Of a stretch of DNA of 64,000 bases, positions 49,097 to 58,915 are shown in pieces (the stretch's first letter is position 1; each line of letters starts with the position of its first letter). The stretch covers positions 2,232,001-2,296,000 of the forward strand of contig NZ_CP025512.1 in assembly GCF_003491345.1 (NCBI RefSeq), read 5' to 3'. The notes under the pieces are model-generated. The model was given only the letters and a program-made list of their open reading frames with translations, was not told the origin of the DNA and made no database searches. Source of the DNA: Neorhizobium sp. SOG26. Its GTDB lineage: Bacteria; Pseudomonadota; Alphaproteobacteria; Rhizobiales; Rhizobiaceae. A program made the translations under genes and the position numbers.

Positions 49097-49978
49097 ATGA
49101 CCAACATCGAAAAATCCGGAACCTACACCCTTGGTGATCGCAGCGTGAAGCGGCTTGGTTATGGTGCCATGCAACTCGCCGGCAAGGGCGTCTTCGGCCC
49201 GCCGAAGGATCGCGCCGAAGCCGTCGCCGTGCTGCGTGAGGCGGTCGAAAGCGGCGTCAACCACATCGACACCAGCGACTTCTACGGGCCGCATATCACC
49301 AACCAGATCATCCGCGAGGCGCTGCACCCTTACCGCGACGACCTGGTGATCGTCACCAAGATCGGCGCACGACGCGGCCCTGATGCCTCCTGGAACCCGG
49401 CGTTCTCCAGGCAGGATCTCGAAGCTGCGGTTCACGACAACCTGCGCAATCTCGGGCTCGACGTGATCGAGGTGGTCAACCTGCGCGCCATGTTCGACGT
49501 CCATGGCCCGGCCGAAGGGTCGCTCGAAGAACCGCTGACGGTGCTGGCCGAACTGCAGCAGAAGGGCCTCATCAAGCATATCGGCCTGTCGAACGTGACC
49601 CGCAAGCAGGTGGAGGACGGCCGCAAGATCACCCGCATCGTCGGCGTGCAGAACCAGTACAATCTCGCCCACCGCGAGGATGACGCGCTGATCGACCAGC
49701 TGGCGAAGGAAGGAACGGCCTATGTGCCCTTCTTCCCGCTCGGTGGCTTTTCGCCGCTGCAGTCGGAAACGCTGTCTAACGTGGCATCGCGCCTTGGCGC
49801 CACACCGCTGCAGGTGGCGCTCGCCTGGCTGCTTGCCCGCTCGCCGAACATCCTGCTGATCCCGGGCACCTCGTCGCGCGGGCATCTTCGGGAAAACCTC
49901 GCCGTAGCAGATCTCGAACTGCCGGCCGATGCAATCGCGGAACTCAACCAGATCGGTTCGGCCGCAGCCGCTGCCTGA
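49097..49978 (+). CDS. Aldo/keto reductase
   Basis: NADPH-dependent reductase of 293 residues in the TIM-barrel family. Active-site Asp and Tyr lie in HIDTSDFYGP, and Lys in VIVTKIGARRG. The position that is His in many members reads VVNLR here, a variation seen in one subgroup. GGAG precedes the ATG. It is controlled probably by the divergent LysR-type gene. A terminator follows and runs into the 3' end of the next gene. Confidence 0.9.
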   Translation: MTNIEKSGTYTLGDRSVKRLGYGAMQLAGKGVFGPPKDRAEAVAVLREAVESGVNHIDTSDFYGPHITNQIIREALHPYRDDLVIVTKIGARRGPDASWNPAFSRQDLEAAVHDNLRNLGLDVIEVVNLRAMFDVHGPAEGSLEEPLTVLAELQQKGLIKHIGLSNVTRKQVEDGRKITRIVGVQNQYNLAHREDDALIDQLAKEGTAYVPFFPLGGFSPLQSETLSNVASRLGATPLQVALAWLLARSPNILLIPGTSSRGHLRENLAVADLELPADAIAELNQIGSAAAAA

Positions 49979-49993
49979 TGCTCAAAGAAAAGG

Positions 49994-50021
49994 CGCGGCG
50001 TTACTCGCCGCGTCTGTTTTT
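49994..50021 (+). terminator. Terminator of the aldo/keto reductase gene
   Basis: Perfect 7-bp stem CGCGGCG / CGCCGCG with loop TTACT, then TCTG and five T residues. It overlaps the last codons of the minus-strand small membrane protein gene (stop at 50001). Confidence 0.85.
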
Positions 50022-50210
50022 CTGGTAACGCGCCCGCAGCCAGAAGACGGCAAAGAAGCCGAGCAGCAAGAGCGCGCCGACCACGAAGCCGAGGATCGGC
50101 GAATACTGGCCGATGCCGATCACGATGGTCGGCAGGAAATAGATGACCAGGATCGCGGCGACGAGAATGACCCCTGCCGCGATGGCCTGTGACTTGGCTT
50201 CCGGCGTCAT
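50001..50210 (-). CDS. Small membrane protein, unknown
   Basis: A 69-residue protein with two hydrophobic stretches (IAAGVILVAAILVIYFLPTI and ILGFVVGALLLLGFFAVFW) and a basic C-terminus (RARYQKNRRGE). No function known to me. Its start overlaps the GNAT stop by three bases, so it is likely co-transcribed. Confidence 0.75.
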   Translation of the reverse strand: MTPEAKSQAIAAGVILVAAILVIYFLPTIVIGIGQYSPILGFVVGALLLLGFFAVFWLRARYQKNRRGE

Positions 50211-50896
50211 GCCATCTCCTTCTTAATCTCGGCGCGGATCTCTTCAAGACGGCGCTTCTGCCGCCCCTCGCCGTCAAAGTTCTCCGGTGCCAGCCATGCC
50301 TCGAAGGCCGCCTTCAGGAGCGGCCATTCGCTATCGATCATCGAGAACCAGGCGGTATCGCGGTTGCGGCCGCGCGAGATCACATGCTGGCGGAAGACGC
50401 CTTCGAAGGTGAAGCCGTAGCGGCGTGCTGTGGTCTTGCTCGCTTCGTTTTCGTTGTGACACTTCCACTCGTAGCGGCGATAACCGAGGTCATCGAAGAC
50501 GTGGCGCGCCATGAGGTAGTGCAGTTCGGTCGCCATCGGCGAGCGCTTCATGGCGGCGCCATGCGCCACCGAGCCCACTTCCACGACGCCGTTCTTCGGG
50601 TCCGGGCGCATGTAGCTTGCCATGCCGACGATCTTGCCGCTGGCGTTTTCGCGGGCGATCAGCGTGACGTAACCGGACGGCCGCACCGACTGCAGCCAGC
50701 GATCGAGGTCCTCGGGCTGGTGATAGTCCTCGCTCGGGAAATACTTCAGGAGCTCGTTGATCGCCCCTGCACCGCCCAGCGCCTCCCAGAGCCCCGCCAG
50801 ATGCGTGTCGCGATCATAGGGCTCGAGCGTCACGAAACGGCCGGTCAGGGTGACCGGGCCCGGAGCGGAAACTTTATAATTCGTCAGGTCGCGCAT
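50207..50896 (-). CDS. GNAT-family N-acetyltransferase (RimJ/RimL type)
   Basis: Acetyltransferase of 229 residues. The RimJ/RimL-type acceptor region has HYLMARHVFDDLGYRRYEWKCH and NEASKTTARRYGFTFEGVFRQH. It may acetylate ribosomal-protein N-termini, other proteins or small amines. The start at 50896 follows GAAAGAGG; a TTG at 50920 would add 8 residues. Overlaps the small membrane gene downstream. Confidence 0.9.
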   Translation of the reverse strand: MRDLTNYKVSAPGPVTLTGRFVTLEPYDRDTHLAGLWEALGGAGAINELLKYFPSEDYHQPEDLDRWLQSVRPSGYVTLIARENASGKIVGMASYMRPDPKNGVVEVGSVAHGAAMKRSPMATELHYLMARHVFDDLGYRRYEWKCHNENEASKTTARRYGFTFEGVFRQHVISRGRNRDTAWFSMIDSEWPLLKAAFEAWLAPENFDGEGRQKRRLEEIRAEIKKEMA

Positions 50897-50971
50897 GAAG
50901 GCCTCTTTCCCAGGAGGCAAGAGGCTTAGGCCAGCGCCTCCGGAAAGGCAACCGGCCAGTTGTCGCTGTCG

Positions 50972-51688
50972 CTAGACGTGCACCTTGGCGGCCGAAACGC
51001 TGGCGTCAATATGGTCGATCAGCGCGTCCGGCAGCCCCAGGCGGCCCGCCAGCAGGTCGAGGTAACCTCGTTCGGCGCGGGTGTCGGGATCGATCGTCAT
51101 GCGGGTCGCGGTATAAAGCTCGACCTTCTGTTCTTCCGTGCGGGCAGCGGCGACGAGATCATCAATATCGACGGGGTTGGCGAGCTCGTTCTGGATGAAG
51201 GCTTCGGCTTCCGAGCCAAGATCCACCGCATGCACCTTTTCCATGATGTTGGCACGTTCGGAGGCATCGATATGGCCGTCGGCCTTGGCGGCGGCAATCA
51301 TGGCCCGCACCAGTGTCAGCGCAAAGTCGTTCGACAGGTGCGACGACTGCGGGCTGAACGGCGAATCCGGCGGCGGCAGGCTGATCGGCTCGCTGGTGGC
51401 CGGTTGCGGTTGCGGCACCGACTGCGGCGATTGGCCGGACTGGTAGTTCTTGTAGGCGAGGTAGCCAAGGCCGGCAATTGCAGCGAGGCCGCCGGCGGAC
51501 GCGACATTGCCCGCGAGTTTGCGGCCCGTCTTGGTGCCGAGCATGGCGGCTGCCAGCCCCGCTGCCTTCCACGGATTGTTGCGGGCATACTCGCCGAGCT
51601 GCCCTGCCCGATCCTTCAGGTTTCCGCCCGACATTCCGGGTATCTGCGAACCGAGGAACTGGTCCAGCAGTTTCTTGGCATCGAACAT
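50972..51688 (-). CDS. DUF533 / TerB-like protein
   Basis: Protein of 238 residues. A glycine-rich membrane-like segment near residues 45-80 (LAAAMLGTKTGRKLAGNVASAGGLAAIAGLGYL, in parts) is followed by a Pro-rich linker and a TerB-like all-helical domain (LVRAMIAAAKADGHIDASERANIMEKV), whose acidic residues resemble a metal site. DUF533 family; function unknown. The ATG at 51688 has GGAGATA upstream; longer frames are not supported. Confidence 0.87.
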   Translation of the reverse strand: MFDAKKLLDQFLGSQIPGMSGGNLKDRAGQLGEYARNNPWKAAGLAAAMLGTKTGRKLAGNVASAGGLAAIAGLGYLAYKNYQSGQSPQSVPQPQPATSEPISLPPPDSPFSPQSSHLSNDFALTLVRAMIAAAKADGHIDASERANIMEKVHAVDLGSEAEAFIQNELANPVDIDDLVAAARTEEQKVELYTATRMTIDPDTRAERGYLDLLAGRLGLPDALIDHIDASVSAAKVHV

Positions 51689-51798
51689 GGCTATCTCCTC
51701 ACCGTTTGAACGTCCGGTGGAGATAGGAAGCCCAAGCGCGGAAAACAATTTCTCCGCGCCGGATGATGCATGGGCTTGAGGCGCAGCCGCTCTTTGGA

Positions 51799-52449
51799 TC
51801 AGGCCTTCAGGTCGGCTGCCTCGGCGGCAAGCTTGGTGATGCCCGCCCAGTCGCCTGCGGCAACCAGGTCCTTCGGCGCAACCCACGAGCCGCCAACACA
51901 GACGACGTTCGGCAGCGACAGGTAGTCCTTCGCATTCTTGAGCGAGATCCCGCCGGTCGGGCAAAACAGCGTGCCAGCGAGCGGCGAGGACAGCGCCTTC
52001 AGGTAGGCGGCGCCTCCGGCCTGCTCGGCCGGGAAGAACTTCATCACGTCGAAGCCTGCTTCACGCAGCGTCATGACTTCGCTGGCGGTTGCCGCACCCG
52101 GAAGCAGCGGCACGGCGGCATCCTTGGCGGCGGCGAGCACGCCCGGGGTGACGCCCGGGGAAACGATGAAGGTGGAGCCGGCCTTGACCGCGGCGTCCCA
52201 GTCGCGGCCGTTCAGGATCGTGCCGGCGCCGACATGCGCGCCTTCGACTTCGGCCGCCACGGCCTTGACGGCATCGAGGGCCGCCGGCGTGCGCATGGTG
52301 ATCTCGATCGCCTTCAGGCCGCCCGCGACGAGCGCCTTTGCAAGGCCCACGGCCGACTTTGCGTCCTCGACGATGAGCACCGGCACGACGGGCTGGAGCT
52401 TGAGGATGGAAAGCAGCTTCTCGGTCCGTGTTTCGGTCTGGCCAGCCAT
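51799..52449 (-). CDS. eda: 2-dehydro-3-deoxy-phosphogluconate (KDPG) aldolase
   Basis: Class I aldolase of 216 residues that splits KDPG to pyruvate and glyceraldehyde-3-phosphate, the last step of the Entner-Doudoroff pathway. The Schiff-base lysine is in DVMKFFPAEQAGG; the general base Glu is in AIEITMRTP. The start at 52449 follows GGGAGAAG; the longer frame from 52539 is unconserved. No edd gene is adjacent. Confidence 0.94.
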   Translation of the reverse strand: MAGQTETRTEKLLSILKLQPVVPVLIVEDAKSAVGLAKALVAGGLKAIEITMRTPAALDAVKAVAAEVEGAHVGAGTILNGRDWDAAVKAGSTFIVSPGVTPGVLAAAKDAAVPLLPGAATASEVMTLREAGFDVMKFFPAEQAGGAAYLKALSSPLAGTLFCPTGGISLKNAKDYLSLPNVVCVGGSWVAPKDLVAAGDWAGITKLAAEAADLKA

Positions 52450-52611
52450 GGCGCTTCTCCCGCTAAAACGATTGAAATTCTGCTTGCGGGAATATCGCCG
52501 CGGGCTCCCCTTGTCGAGAAAAAACCGGATCTGCGACATTTGCGGTGGTTGCGGATCGGAACCTTTGCTTTAGGCTGCGCGTCGAAGCGCGAGCGTAACG
52601 CAGGCGGGTGC

Positions 52612-53109
52612 ATGGCCAAGGAAATCGAGCGCAAGTTCAAGGTGGTGGGCGATGGATGGCGATCGCAGACGGTGTCGTCGTCAAGCTTTCGCCAGGCCTA
52701 TATCGCCTCGGCCGAGGATCGGTCGGTGCGGGTGCGGATCATGGACGGCGAGCGCGCCAAGCTGACGATCAAGGTCGGCCGCCAATTCATGTCGCGCGAC
52801 GAGTTCGAATACGAGATCCCCTTGGCGGATGCCGAACAACTGGCCGATTGCGCCGTCGGCGTGGTACTGGAGAAAACCCGGTACGAGGTGGAGCACCACG
52901 GCTACACCTGGGAGATCGACGTTTATGGCGGCGCCTACCAGGGGCTGGTCATTGCCGAGGTGGAGATGGAGGATGAGGCCGCCCAGCCTGACCTGCCGGA
53001 CTGGATCGGCGAGGAAGTGACCGGCGACCGGCGCTTTTCCAACCTGGTGATGGCGACAGAGGACATGAGTTCGGAGTTGGTCCATGGCGTATCGTCTGCG
53101 AGCCTCTAA
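52612..53109 (+). CDS. CYTH-domain protein (triphosphatase fold)
   Basis: Protein of 165 residues forming a triphosphate tunnel domain; the signature EIERKF (ExExK) is at residues 4-9, and repeated charged strands follow (SVRVRIMDGERAKLTIKVG, EVEMEDEA). CYTH proteins hydrolyse inorganic triphosphate or act on nucleotides. GGCGGG lies upstream of the ATG. It overlaps the CHAD-domain gene by 26 bases, so the two normally fused domains are separate but coupled here. Confidence 0.9.
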   Translation: MAKEIERKFKVVGDGWRSQTVSSSSFRQAYIASAEDRSVRVRIMDGERAKLTIKVGRQFMSRDEFEYEIPLADAEQLADCAVGVVLEKTRYEVEHHGYTWEIDVYGGAYQGLVIAEVEMEDEAAQPDLPDWIGEEVTGDRRFSNLVMATEDMSSELVHGVSSASL

Positions 53110-54070
53110 GCCGTTCACCGCGGAATTCCGCGCCGTTGCCGAAAGCCAGCTTTCCCGTGCCATCCGGCTTCTGGAAGACCAGCCCGAAACACCGCATGAG
53201 GCCGTGCATGCTGCACGCAAGCGGTTCAAGCGGCTGCGGGCGCTTTATCGCCTTGTCGCACCGGATGCGAAAGCCTTCCGGCATCGGGAAAACGCCCGCA
53301 TCCGCGATGTCGCAAAGACGCTGTCGGCCGTGCGGGATGCCACCGCACTCATCGAGACGGTCGATTACCTGGCAACCCATGCAGGTTCCGATGACGAGCT
53401 CGCCGCGCTGAAGCTCGCGTCCGAAGCGCTGACCGAGCGGCGCAACCGCATTGCCGAGGAAGAACAGGACTTACCTGCAAAGATAACCGCCGCAAGTGCG
53501 GCCTGCCGGGAGGCGATTGCAGCACTGGAAGAGCTCGATCTCGATGACCGCCCGGGGCCAACCGCGAAGCGGCTGGCCAAGGCCTGGAAGAAGCAGCGCG
53601 AGAAGGCAGACACCGCCCTTGCCGCCTGCGACAGCCAGTCGGATGCCGAGCACTATCACGAACTGCGAAAAGCCGGCCAAGCCTACTGGATGCATCTGTC
53701 GCTGCTGCGTGACGCCTGGCCGTCGGCGATGCTCGCCAAGCAACAGAAGACCAAGGAACTGGTCGACATCCTTGGTCACGAACATGACCTGTCAGTGCTG
53801 ACCGGGCTCGTCAACGAAAGCCCGGACCTCTTTGGCGACAGCGATACCTTGGCGCGGGTGCTGGGCGCGATCATCGCCCGCCAGCAGGCCCTGCGCCAGG
53901 AAGCGCTGGAACGGGCGCACGAGGTGTTCTCCGAGACGGCCGAGCGGGAAAGCGATCTCATTGCCACGCTGTGGCACGAGGCAATCATCAACGCGCGCAA
54001 GCAACGCAAGGCGAAGAAAAAGTACAAGACGAGCCAGCCTGCGGCAAAAGAAAGCGCCCCCGCCGCTTAA
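53084..54070 (+). CDS. CHAD-domain protein
   Basis: Alpha-helical protein of 328 residues with conserved histidines ([21 protein letters not shown] near residue 40; [16 protein letters not shown] near 190; [10 protein letters not shown]). CHAD domains bind polyphosphate and are often fused to CYTH. The gene overlaps the CYTH gene and precedes trhO by 44 bases. The C-terminus is lysine-rich ([10 protein letters not shown]). A role in polyphosphate granules is expected by family. Confidence 0.92.
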   Translation: MAYRLRASKPFTAEFRAVAESQLSRAIRLLEDQPETPHEAVHAARKRFKRLRALYRLVAPDAKAFRHRENARIRDVAKTLSAVRDATALIETVDYLATHAGSDDELAALKLASEALTERRNRIAEEEQDLPAKITAASAACREAIAALEELDLDDRPGPTAKRLAKAWKKQREKADTALAACDSQSDAEHYHELRKAGQAYWMHLSLLRDAWPSAMLAKQQKTKELVDILGHEHDLSVLTGLVNESPDLFGDSDTLARVLGAIIARQQALRQEALERAHEVFSETAERESDLIATLWHEAIINARKQRKAKKKYKTSQPAAKESAPAA

Positions 54071-54114
54071 GCAATCCGTTGCGCCACGGCGCATCTGGCT
54101 GTATTTCAGCCGGC

Positions 54115-55059
54115 ATGACCGAAAACCAGACACTTGCCAGACCGGAAGCTGCCGGCCCTTTCCTCGTGGCCGCGCTTTATCATTTTGCCCGTTTCGAACG
54201 CTGCGAAAGCTTCCGTGAGCCGCTGCAGGCGCTTTGCGACGAGAACGGCATCAAGGGCACGCTGCTGCTCGCCCGCGAGGGCATCAACGGTACGGTAGCA
54301 GGAACCGACGAGGCAATCGCCAGGCTGCTCGCTTACCTGCGCGCCCAGCCGGAGTTCGCGCATCTGGAGCACAAGGAAAGTCGCGCTTCGAAGATGCCCT
54401 TCCTGCGCATGAAGGTGCGCCTCAAGAAGGAAATCGTCACCATGGGCGTCGACAACATCGACCCCAACCGCATCGTCGGCACCTATGTCGACCCGAAGGA
54501 CTGGAATTCGCTGATTTCCGATCCCGAGACGATCGTCATCGACACGCGCAACGATTACGAGACGGCGATCGGCATCTTCAAGGGCGCGGTCGATCCGCAG
54601 ACCAAGACCTTCCGCGAGTTTCCGGACTGGGTCCGCAACAATCCCGGCCTGCACAACAAGCCGAAGATCGCTATGTATTGCACCGGCGGCATTCGCTGCG
54701 AAAAGGCCACGGCCTTCATGAAGGAACAGGGCTTCGACGAGGTCTACCACCTCAAGGGCGGCATCCTGAAATATCTGGAGGAAGTGCCGGCCGAAGAAAG
54801 CCTGTGGGAAGGCGCGTGTTTCGTGTTCGACGAGCGCGTGTCCGTCGAGCATGGCCTGAAGGAAGGCAACCACAAGCTCTGCCACGCCTGCCGCAATCCG
54901 ATTACGGTCGAAGAGGTGACCTCACCGCTCTACGAGGAAGGCGTGTCCTGCTCGAAGTGCTACCACACCCGCACCGAAGAAGACCGGCTGCGCTACCGCC
55001 AGCGCCAGCACCAGATCGCGCTCGCCAAGAAGCGCGGCGAAAAACATATCGGCAGCTGA
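54115..55059 (+). CDS. trhO: tRNA uridine(34) hydroxylase, rhodanese-like
   Basis: Protein of 314 residues that hydroxylates the wobble uridine of some tRNAs with oxygen. The N-terminal acylphosphatase-like part is followed by a rhodanese domain whose catalytic loop is [16 protein letters not shown] (residues 186-201, Cys first), with [12 protein letters not shown] and [13 protein letters not shown] near the C-terminus. The start at 54115 gives the normal length; the frame extends upstream into the CHAD gene. Confidence 0.93.
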   Translation: MTENQTLARPEAAGPFLVAALYHFARFERCESFREPLQALCDENGIKGTLLLAREGINGTVAGTDEAIARLLAYLRAQPEFAHLEHKESRASKMPFLRMKVRLKKEIVTMGVDNIDPNRIVGTYVDPKDWNSLISDPETIVIDTRNDYETAIGIFKGAVDPQTKTFREFPDWVRNNPGLHNKPKIAMYCTGGIRCEKATAFMKEQGFDEVYHLKGGILKYLEEVPAEESLWEGACFVFDERVSVEHGLKEGNHKLCHACRNPITVEEVTSPLYEEGVSCSKCYHTRTEEDRLRYRQRQHQIALAKKRGEKHIGS

Positions 55060-55088
55060 TTGGCTGAAACTGAGCCGGGCGGACCTGG

Positions 55089-57281
55089 TCAGGCTGCGCC
55101 CGCTTCTCCCTCGGAGCGCTTGCGGTACAGCGCGTCGACCTCCTGCGCCGTCATAGGCTTGCCGAACAGATAACCCTGCAGTTCATCGCAACCGCTGAGC
55201 TTCAGCGCGACCGCCTGATCCTTGGTTTCGACACCTTCGGCAGTGACCGGGATATCGAGCGAGCGAGCAAGCGAAACGGTAGCGTGCAGCATGTCGACTG
55301 CACGGCTTCCCTCGGCGAGCGCATGCACCAGCGACTTGTCGATCTTCATTCGGTCGAAACCGAACTGGCGAAGGTAGCCGACGCTCGAGAAGCCGGCGCC
55401 GAAATCGTCGAGCGCGATCTTCACGCCGAGCTGCCGCAGCTTGGCGAGCGCGCCACGGGCACGCTCCGGGTTCTGGATGAAATAACCTTCCGTCATCTCC
55501 AGCGTGACGCGCGAAGGCTTGGTCCCGGTCTTGCGGAACACGGAACCGACATGGACGGCGAAGGCCGGATCGCGGAACTGGCCGGGCGAGATGTTGACCG
55601 CAAGCTTCAGCTCCGGCCAGGCGGCGATCGTCTCGCAGGCCCGGTGCAGCACGAAGAGGCCGAGCTGGTCGATCAAGCCGGTAGATTCCGCGATCGGAAT
55701 GAAGACGTCCGGGGAGACGTAGCCGTAACCTGGACGATCCCAGCGGCAAAGCGCTTCCAGCCCGACCAGCCGCCACGTACCGGCCTCGACGACCGGCTGG
55801 TAGAGCACCGTGAGCTCGCGCCGTTCGATGGCGATCCGCAGGTCGATCTCGAGCTTGTTGCGCTCCTCGCGCTCGGCATCCATCTCCTTGCGATAATATT
55901 CGGCGCGGCCACGGCCGGTTTCCTTTGCGCGGTACATCGCCATGTCGGCGCGGCGCACGAGTTCCTCGCCCGAGACCTTGCCACGGATCGAGACCGCAAT
56001 GCCGATCGAGGTGCCGATCGTCGCAACCCGCTCGCCGATGATGAAAGGTTCATCGAAGAAGCCAAGGATGCGGTCGCTGAGTTCATCCGCCAGGCGCCCG
56101 ACCTCGATGCCCTGGATGGCAATGGCGAATTCATCGCCGCCGACACGCGCCAGCACGTCCCGTTCACCGACGAGTGCCCTCAGGCCCGCTGCCACGCCAC
56201 GGATCAGCTGGTCGCCGGTGCCATGGCCATAGGCGTCGTTGACTTCCTTGAAGCCGTCGAGATCGAGATAAAGCAGCGCGACATTGGTGCCGCGGCTTTG
56301 CGCCTCGGTGACCAGTTCATCGAGCGACAGGAAAAAACCGGTGCGGTTGAGGAGACCGCTGAGGCGATCGCGCATCGCCAGATGCCGCGCCGCCGCCTCG
56401 TCTGCCTTGAGCTTCTTCAGCGTATTGCTGCCGCCCACCACCAGCAGCAGGAAAAACAGCCCGACCATCGCGAGCGCATAATAAACGAGCGGCTTCACCT
56501 CCACGTAACCGAGGTTGCCGGGCAGCCGTGAATCCCAGGTCAGCCGCGCCAGCATCTGACCGTGCCGGTTGCGGATCTCGACGGCCTTCGAGGTGACGTC
56601 GTCTTCACCGGCGAGGCGCAGCCCATCGACGATGTAGGTGCGGCCAAGATCCTCGATCGTCGCCGCATCGAGATGGCGGGCGAAGACGAGGAAGCGGCGC
56701 GCGTCCGGCGCCACCGTCAGGCGGCCCGACTTTTCGCGCACGAGACCGATCGCGACGGCCGCCATGCCGCGCGAAGTTTGGATGAAGCCGGAAGCTTCCG
56801 GAAGCTGGTCCTTGCCGGCCGAGCTTGCCTTGTCGAACAGCGTCGACAGCGATTCATCGAAATACTGGTTTGGCGACCAGGCAGCCGGCTGGCCGTTCTC
56901 ATACGTCATGATGACGTTCTGCTGGCTGTCCATGACGACCGCGACATCAAACAGGTTACTGTTGGCGGTCATGATCCCGAGATTGCTGACCATCCAGTCG
57001 GCATCGTTGTCGTAGACATAACGCGCTGCGTCGTCCCATGCGGCGTAGTCGTTGAGCGTCGCGTGCAACTGGCGTTCGAAGGTCTTGACCGCGCCGGTCG
57101 TGGTTTCCCACGAGCGCCCGTCATCGAGCCGATTGGCGTAGTCGGCAATGCGGTTCAGCGCTGTCAGGATGAAGGTCGTCACGAGGAGAACCACCACCGC
57201 GAAGGCCAGCAACATGCATGTTACAGCCAGGCGGCGGCCGATTGCACTGGACCGGCGAATTCGTGGCGGAAGAAGCCGCAT
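55089..57281 (-). CDS. CHASE4-GGDEF-EAL membrane protein
   Basis: A 730-residue c-di-GMP enzyme. It begins with a hydrophobic helix (about residues 20-45), a CHASE4 periplasmic sensor domain (about 50-265, with YAAWDDAARYVYDNDADWM), a second helix, then GGDEF (VGGDEFAI near residue 380) and EAL (GLEALCRW near 509, LDDFGAGFSS near 622, KIDKSLV, EGVETKDQ, LQGYLFGKPM). Both signatures are intact, so it could make or break c-di-GMP. It senses an unknown periplasmic signal. Confidence 0.94.
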   Translation of the reverse strand: MRLLPPRIRRSSAIGRRLAVTCMLLAFAVVVLLVTTFILTALNRIADYANRLDDGRSWETTTGAVKTFERQLHATLNDYAAWDDAARYVYDNDADWMVSNLGIMTANSNLFDVAVVMDSQQNVIMTYENGQPAAWSPNQYFDESLSTLFDKASSAGKDQLPEASGFIQTSRGMAAVAIGLVREKSGRLTVAPDARRFLVFARHLDAATIEDLGRTYIVDGLRLAGEDDVTSKAVEIRNRHGQMLARLTWDSRLPGNLGYVEVKPLVYYALAMVGLFFLLLVVGGSNTLKKLKADEAAARHLAMRDRLSGLLNRTGFFLSLDELVTEAQSRGTNVALLYLDLDGFKEVNDAYGHGTGDQLIRGVAAGLRALVGERDVLARVGGDEFAIAIQGIEVGRLADELSDRILGFFDEPFIIGERVATIGTSIGIAVSIRGKVSGEELVRRADMAMYRAKETGRGRAEYYRKEMDAEREERNKLEIDLRIAIERRELTVLYQPVVEAGTWRLVGLEALCRWDRPGYGYVSPDVFIPIAESTGLIDQLGLFVLHRACETIAAWPELKLAVNISPGQFRDPAFAVHVGSVFRKTGTKPSRVTLEMTEGYFIQNPERARGALAKLRQLGVKIALDDFGAGFSSVGYLRQFGFDRMKIDKSLVHALAEGSRAVDMLHATVSLARSLDIPVTAEGVETKDQAVALKLSGCDELQGYLFGKPMTAQEVDALYRKRSEGEAGAA

Positions 57282-57345
57282 GGAGTACCTCGTGGAGCAA
57301 TAAAATCCTACTCCGGGATTCCTTCAGAAGCCGTTAAAGCAGAAA

Positions 57346-57375
57346 TGGCCGGCTCTCCCGCAAGAGAACCGGCCA
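57346..57375 (-). terminator. Terminator candidate of the methionine transporter operon
   Basis: A 13-pair stem (57346-57358 with 57363-57375, two G-U pairs on the minus-strand RNA) and a 4-base loop, 27 bases after the metQ stop. The following sequence TTTCTGCTTT is only partly T-rich. Confidence 0.6.
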
Positions 57376-57401
57376 CTTTCAAGAGTTTAGACGATAGCGT
57401 C

Positions 57402-58178
57402 TTAGAAGGACGGGATCAGCGCGCCCTTGAACTCTTCGTTGATGAAGGTGCGGATGCTATCGTCATGGTAGGCTTCAACCAGCGTCTTGACCCACGGAGC
57501 GTCCTTGTCTTCTTCGCGAACGGCGATGACGTTTGCGTAAGGCGACTTTTCACCTTCGATGGCGATTGCATCGGTCTTCGGGTGCAGGCCGGCTTCCATG
57601 GCGTAGTTGGTGTTGATGACGGCAGCGTCGACGTCGTCGAGCGAACGCGGCAGCTGGGCAGCGTCGATTTCGGCGAACTCGATCTTCTTCGGGTTCTCGA
57701 CGATATCAGCCGAGGTGACCTTGAGGCCCGGGTTTTCCTTGAACTTGATCAGGCCCTTGCTGGCCAGAACGAGAAGCGCGCGGCCGCCGTTGGTCGGGTC
57801 GTTCGGGATGGCGACGGTGGCGCCTTCCTTCAGTTCGTCGAGGCTCTTCACCTTCTTGGAGTAAACGCCCATCGGGGTGGTGATGGTCGTGCCGACGCTG
57901 ACAATCTTGAAGCCGCGGTCAGCGATCTGGTTGTCGAGGTAGGGCTGGTGCTGGAAGGAGTTGGCGTTGAGGTCGCCATCAGCAAGCGCCTGGTTCGGCA
58001 CGACGTAGTCGGAGAACTCGAGGATCTCGATGTTGAGGCCCTTCTTGGCCGCAACGTCCTTCACCTTTTCCATGATCTGGGCGTGTTCGCCGGGCGTGAC
58101 GCCGACCTTGATGTCTTCAGCGAGCGCCGAACCGGCAGCAAATGCGGCGAGTGCCGCAGCAACGATAAGCTTTTTCAT
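57402..58178 (-). CDS. metQ: Methionine ABC transporter substrate-binding protein
   Basis: Periplasmic binding protein of 258 residues. The signal peptide ends SALA|ED with no lipobox cysteine, so it is a soluble rather than lipid-anchored MetQ. Family motifs: IKVGVTPGEHAQIMEKV, FSDYVVPNQALADGDLNANSFQH, KEGATVAIPNDPTNGGRALL and NTNYAMEAGL. It works with MetN and MetI, encoded upstream; the gap to metI is 68 bases. Confidence 0.96.
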   Translation of the reverse strand: MKKLIVAAALAAFAAGSALAEDIKVGVTPGEHAQIMEKVKDVAAKKGLNIEILEFSDYVVPNQALADGDLNANSFQHQPYLDNQIADRGFKIVSVGTTITTPMGVYSKKVKSLDELKEGATVAIPNDPTNGGRALLVLASKGLIKFKENPGLKVTSADIVENPKKIEFAEIDAAQLPRSLDDVDAAVINTNYAMEAGLHPKTDAIAIEGEKSPYANVIAVREEDKDAPWVKTLVEAYHDDSIRTFINEEFKGALIPSF

Positions 58179-58246
58179 GGGATGCTTCCTTGTCGTTTGG
58201 TTGTCAGGCCAGTCTTGGGAGGCTGGTGTTGCGGGATTTCGAAAAC

Positions 58247-58915
58247 TCAGGTCTTGCGGTTGCGCTTGTCGAAACGGCGGGCCAGGGCATCGCCGGCGCT
58301 TTGCACGATCTGCACGAGCACGATCAGCACGACGACAACGGCAAGCATGACTTCCGGCATGAAGCGCTGGTAGCCGTAACGGATGCCGAGGTCGCCCAAG
58401 CCACCGCCGCCGACCGCGCCGACCATGGCCGAGTAGCCGATGAGGCTGACGAGGGTCATCGTGATGGCAAGCGTGATGCTGGGGCGTGCTTCCGCAAGCA
58501 GAACCTTGAAGACGATCTGCATCGGGGTGGCGCCCATGGCGCGGGCAGCCTCGATCAGCCCCTTGTCGACTTCGCGGATTGCCGCTTCGACCAGACGCGC
58601 AAAGAAGGGGATGGTTGCGATGGTCAGCGGCACGATGGCGGCATAGGTGCCGATCGAGGTGCCGGTGACAAAACGGGTGAACGGGATGATCGCCACCACG
58701 AGGATGATGAACGGCGTCGAGCGCGTTGCGTTGACGATAGCGCCGAGGATGCGGTTGGCAATCGGGGCCGGAAAGAGTTCGCCCTTGCCGCTGGTGGCAA
58801 GGAAGATGCCGATCGGCAGGCCGATCAGCGATCCGATCAGGCCGGCGATCACCACCATCTGCAGCGTCTGGCCGAGCGACTTGGTGAGCAGGCCGATGAG
58901 CATATCAAGCGACAT
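58247..58915 (-). CDS. metI: Methionine ABC transporter permease
   Basis: Permease of 222 residues with five or so membrane helices and the ATPase-coupling motif [25 protein letters not shown] (in parts). The start at 58915 ([10 protein letters not shown]) is chosen for family length; a longer frame from 59029 would overlap metN heavily. It overlaps the metN end by 11 bases. Confidence 0.95.
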   Translation of the reverse strand: MSLDMLIGLLTKSLGQTLQMVVIAGLIGSLIGLPIGIFLATSGKGELFPAPIANRILGAIVNATRSTPFIILVVAIIPFTRFVTGTSIGTYAAIVPLTIATIPFFARLVEAAIREVDKGLIEAARAMGATPMQIVFKVLLAEARPSITLAITMTLVSLIGYSAMVGAVGGGGLGDLGIRYGYQRFMPEVMLAVVVVLIVLVQIVQSAGDALARRFDKRNRKT

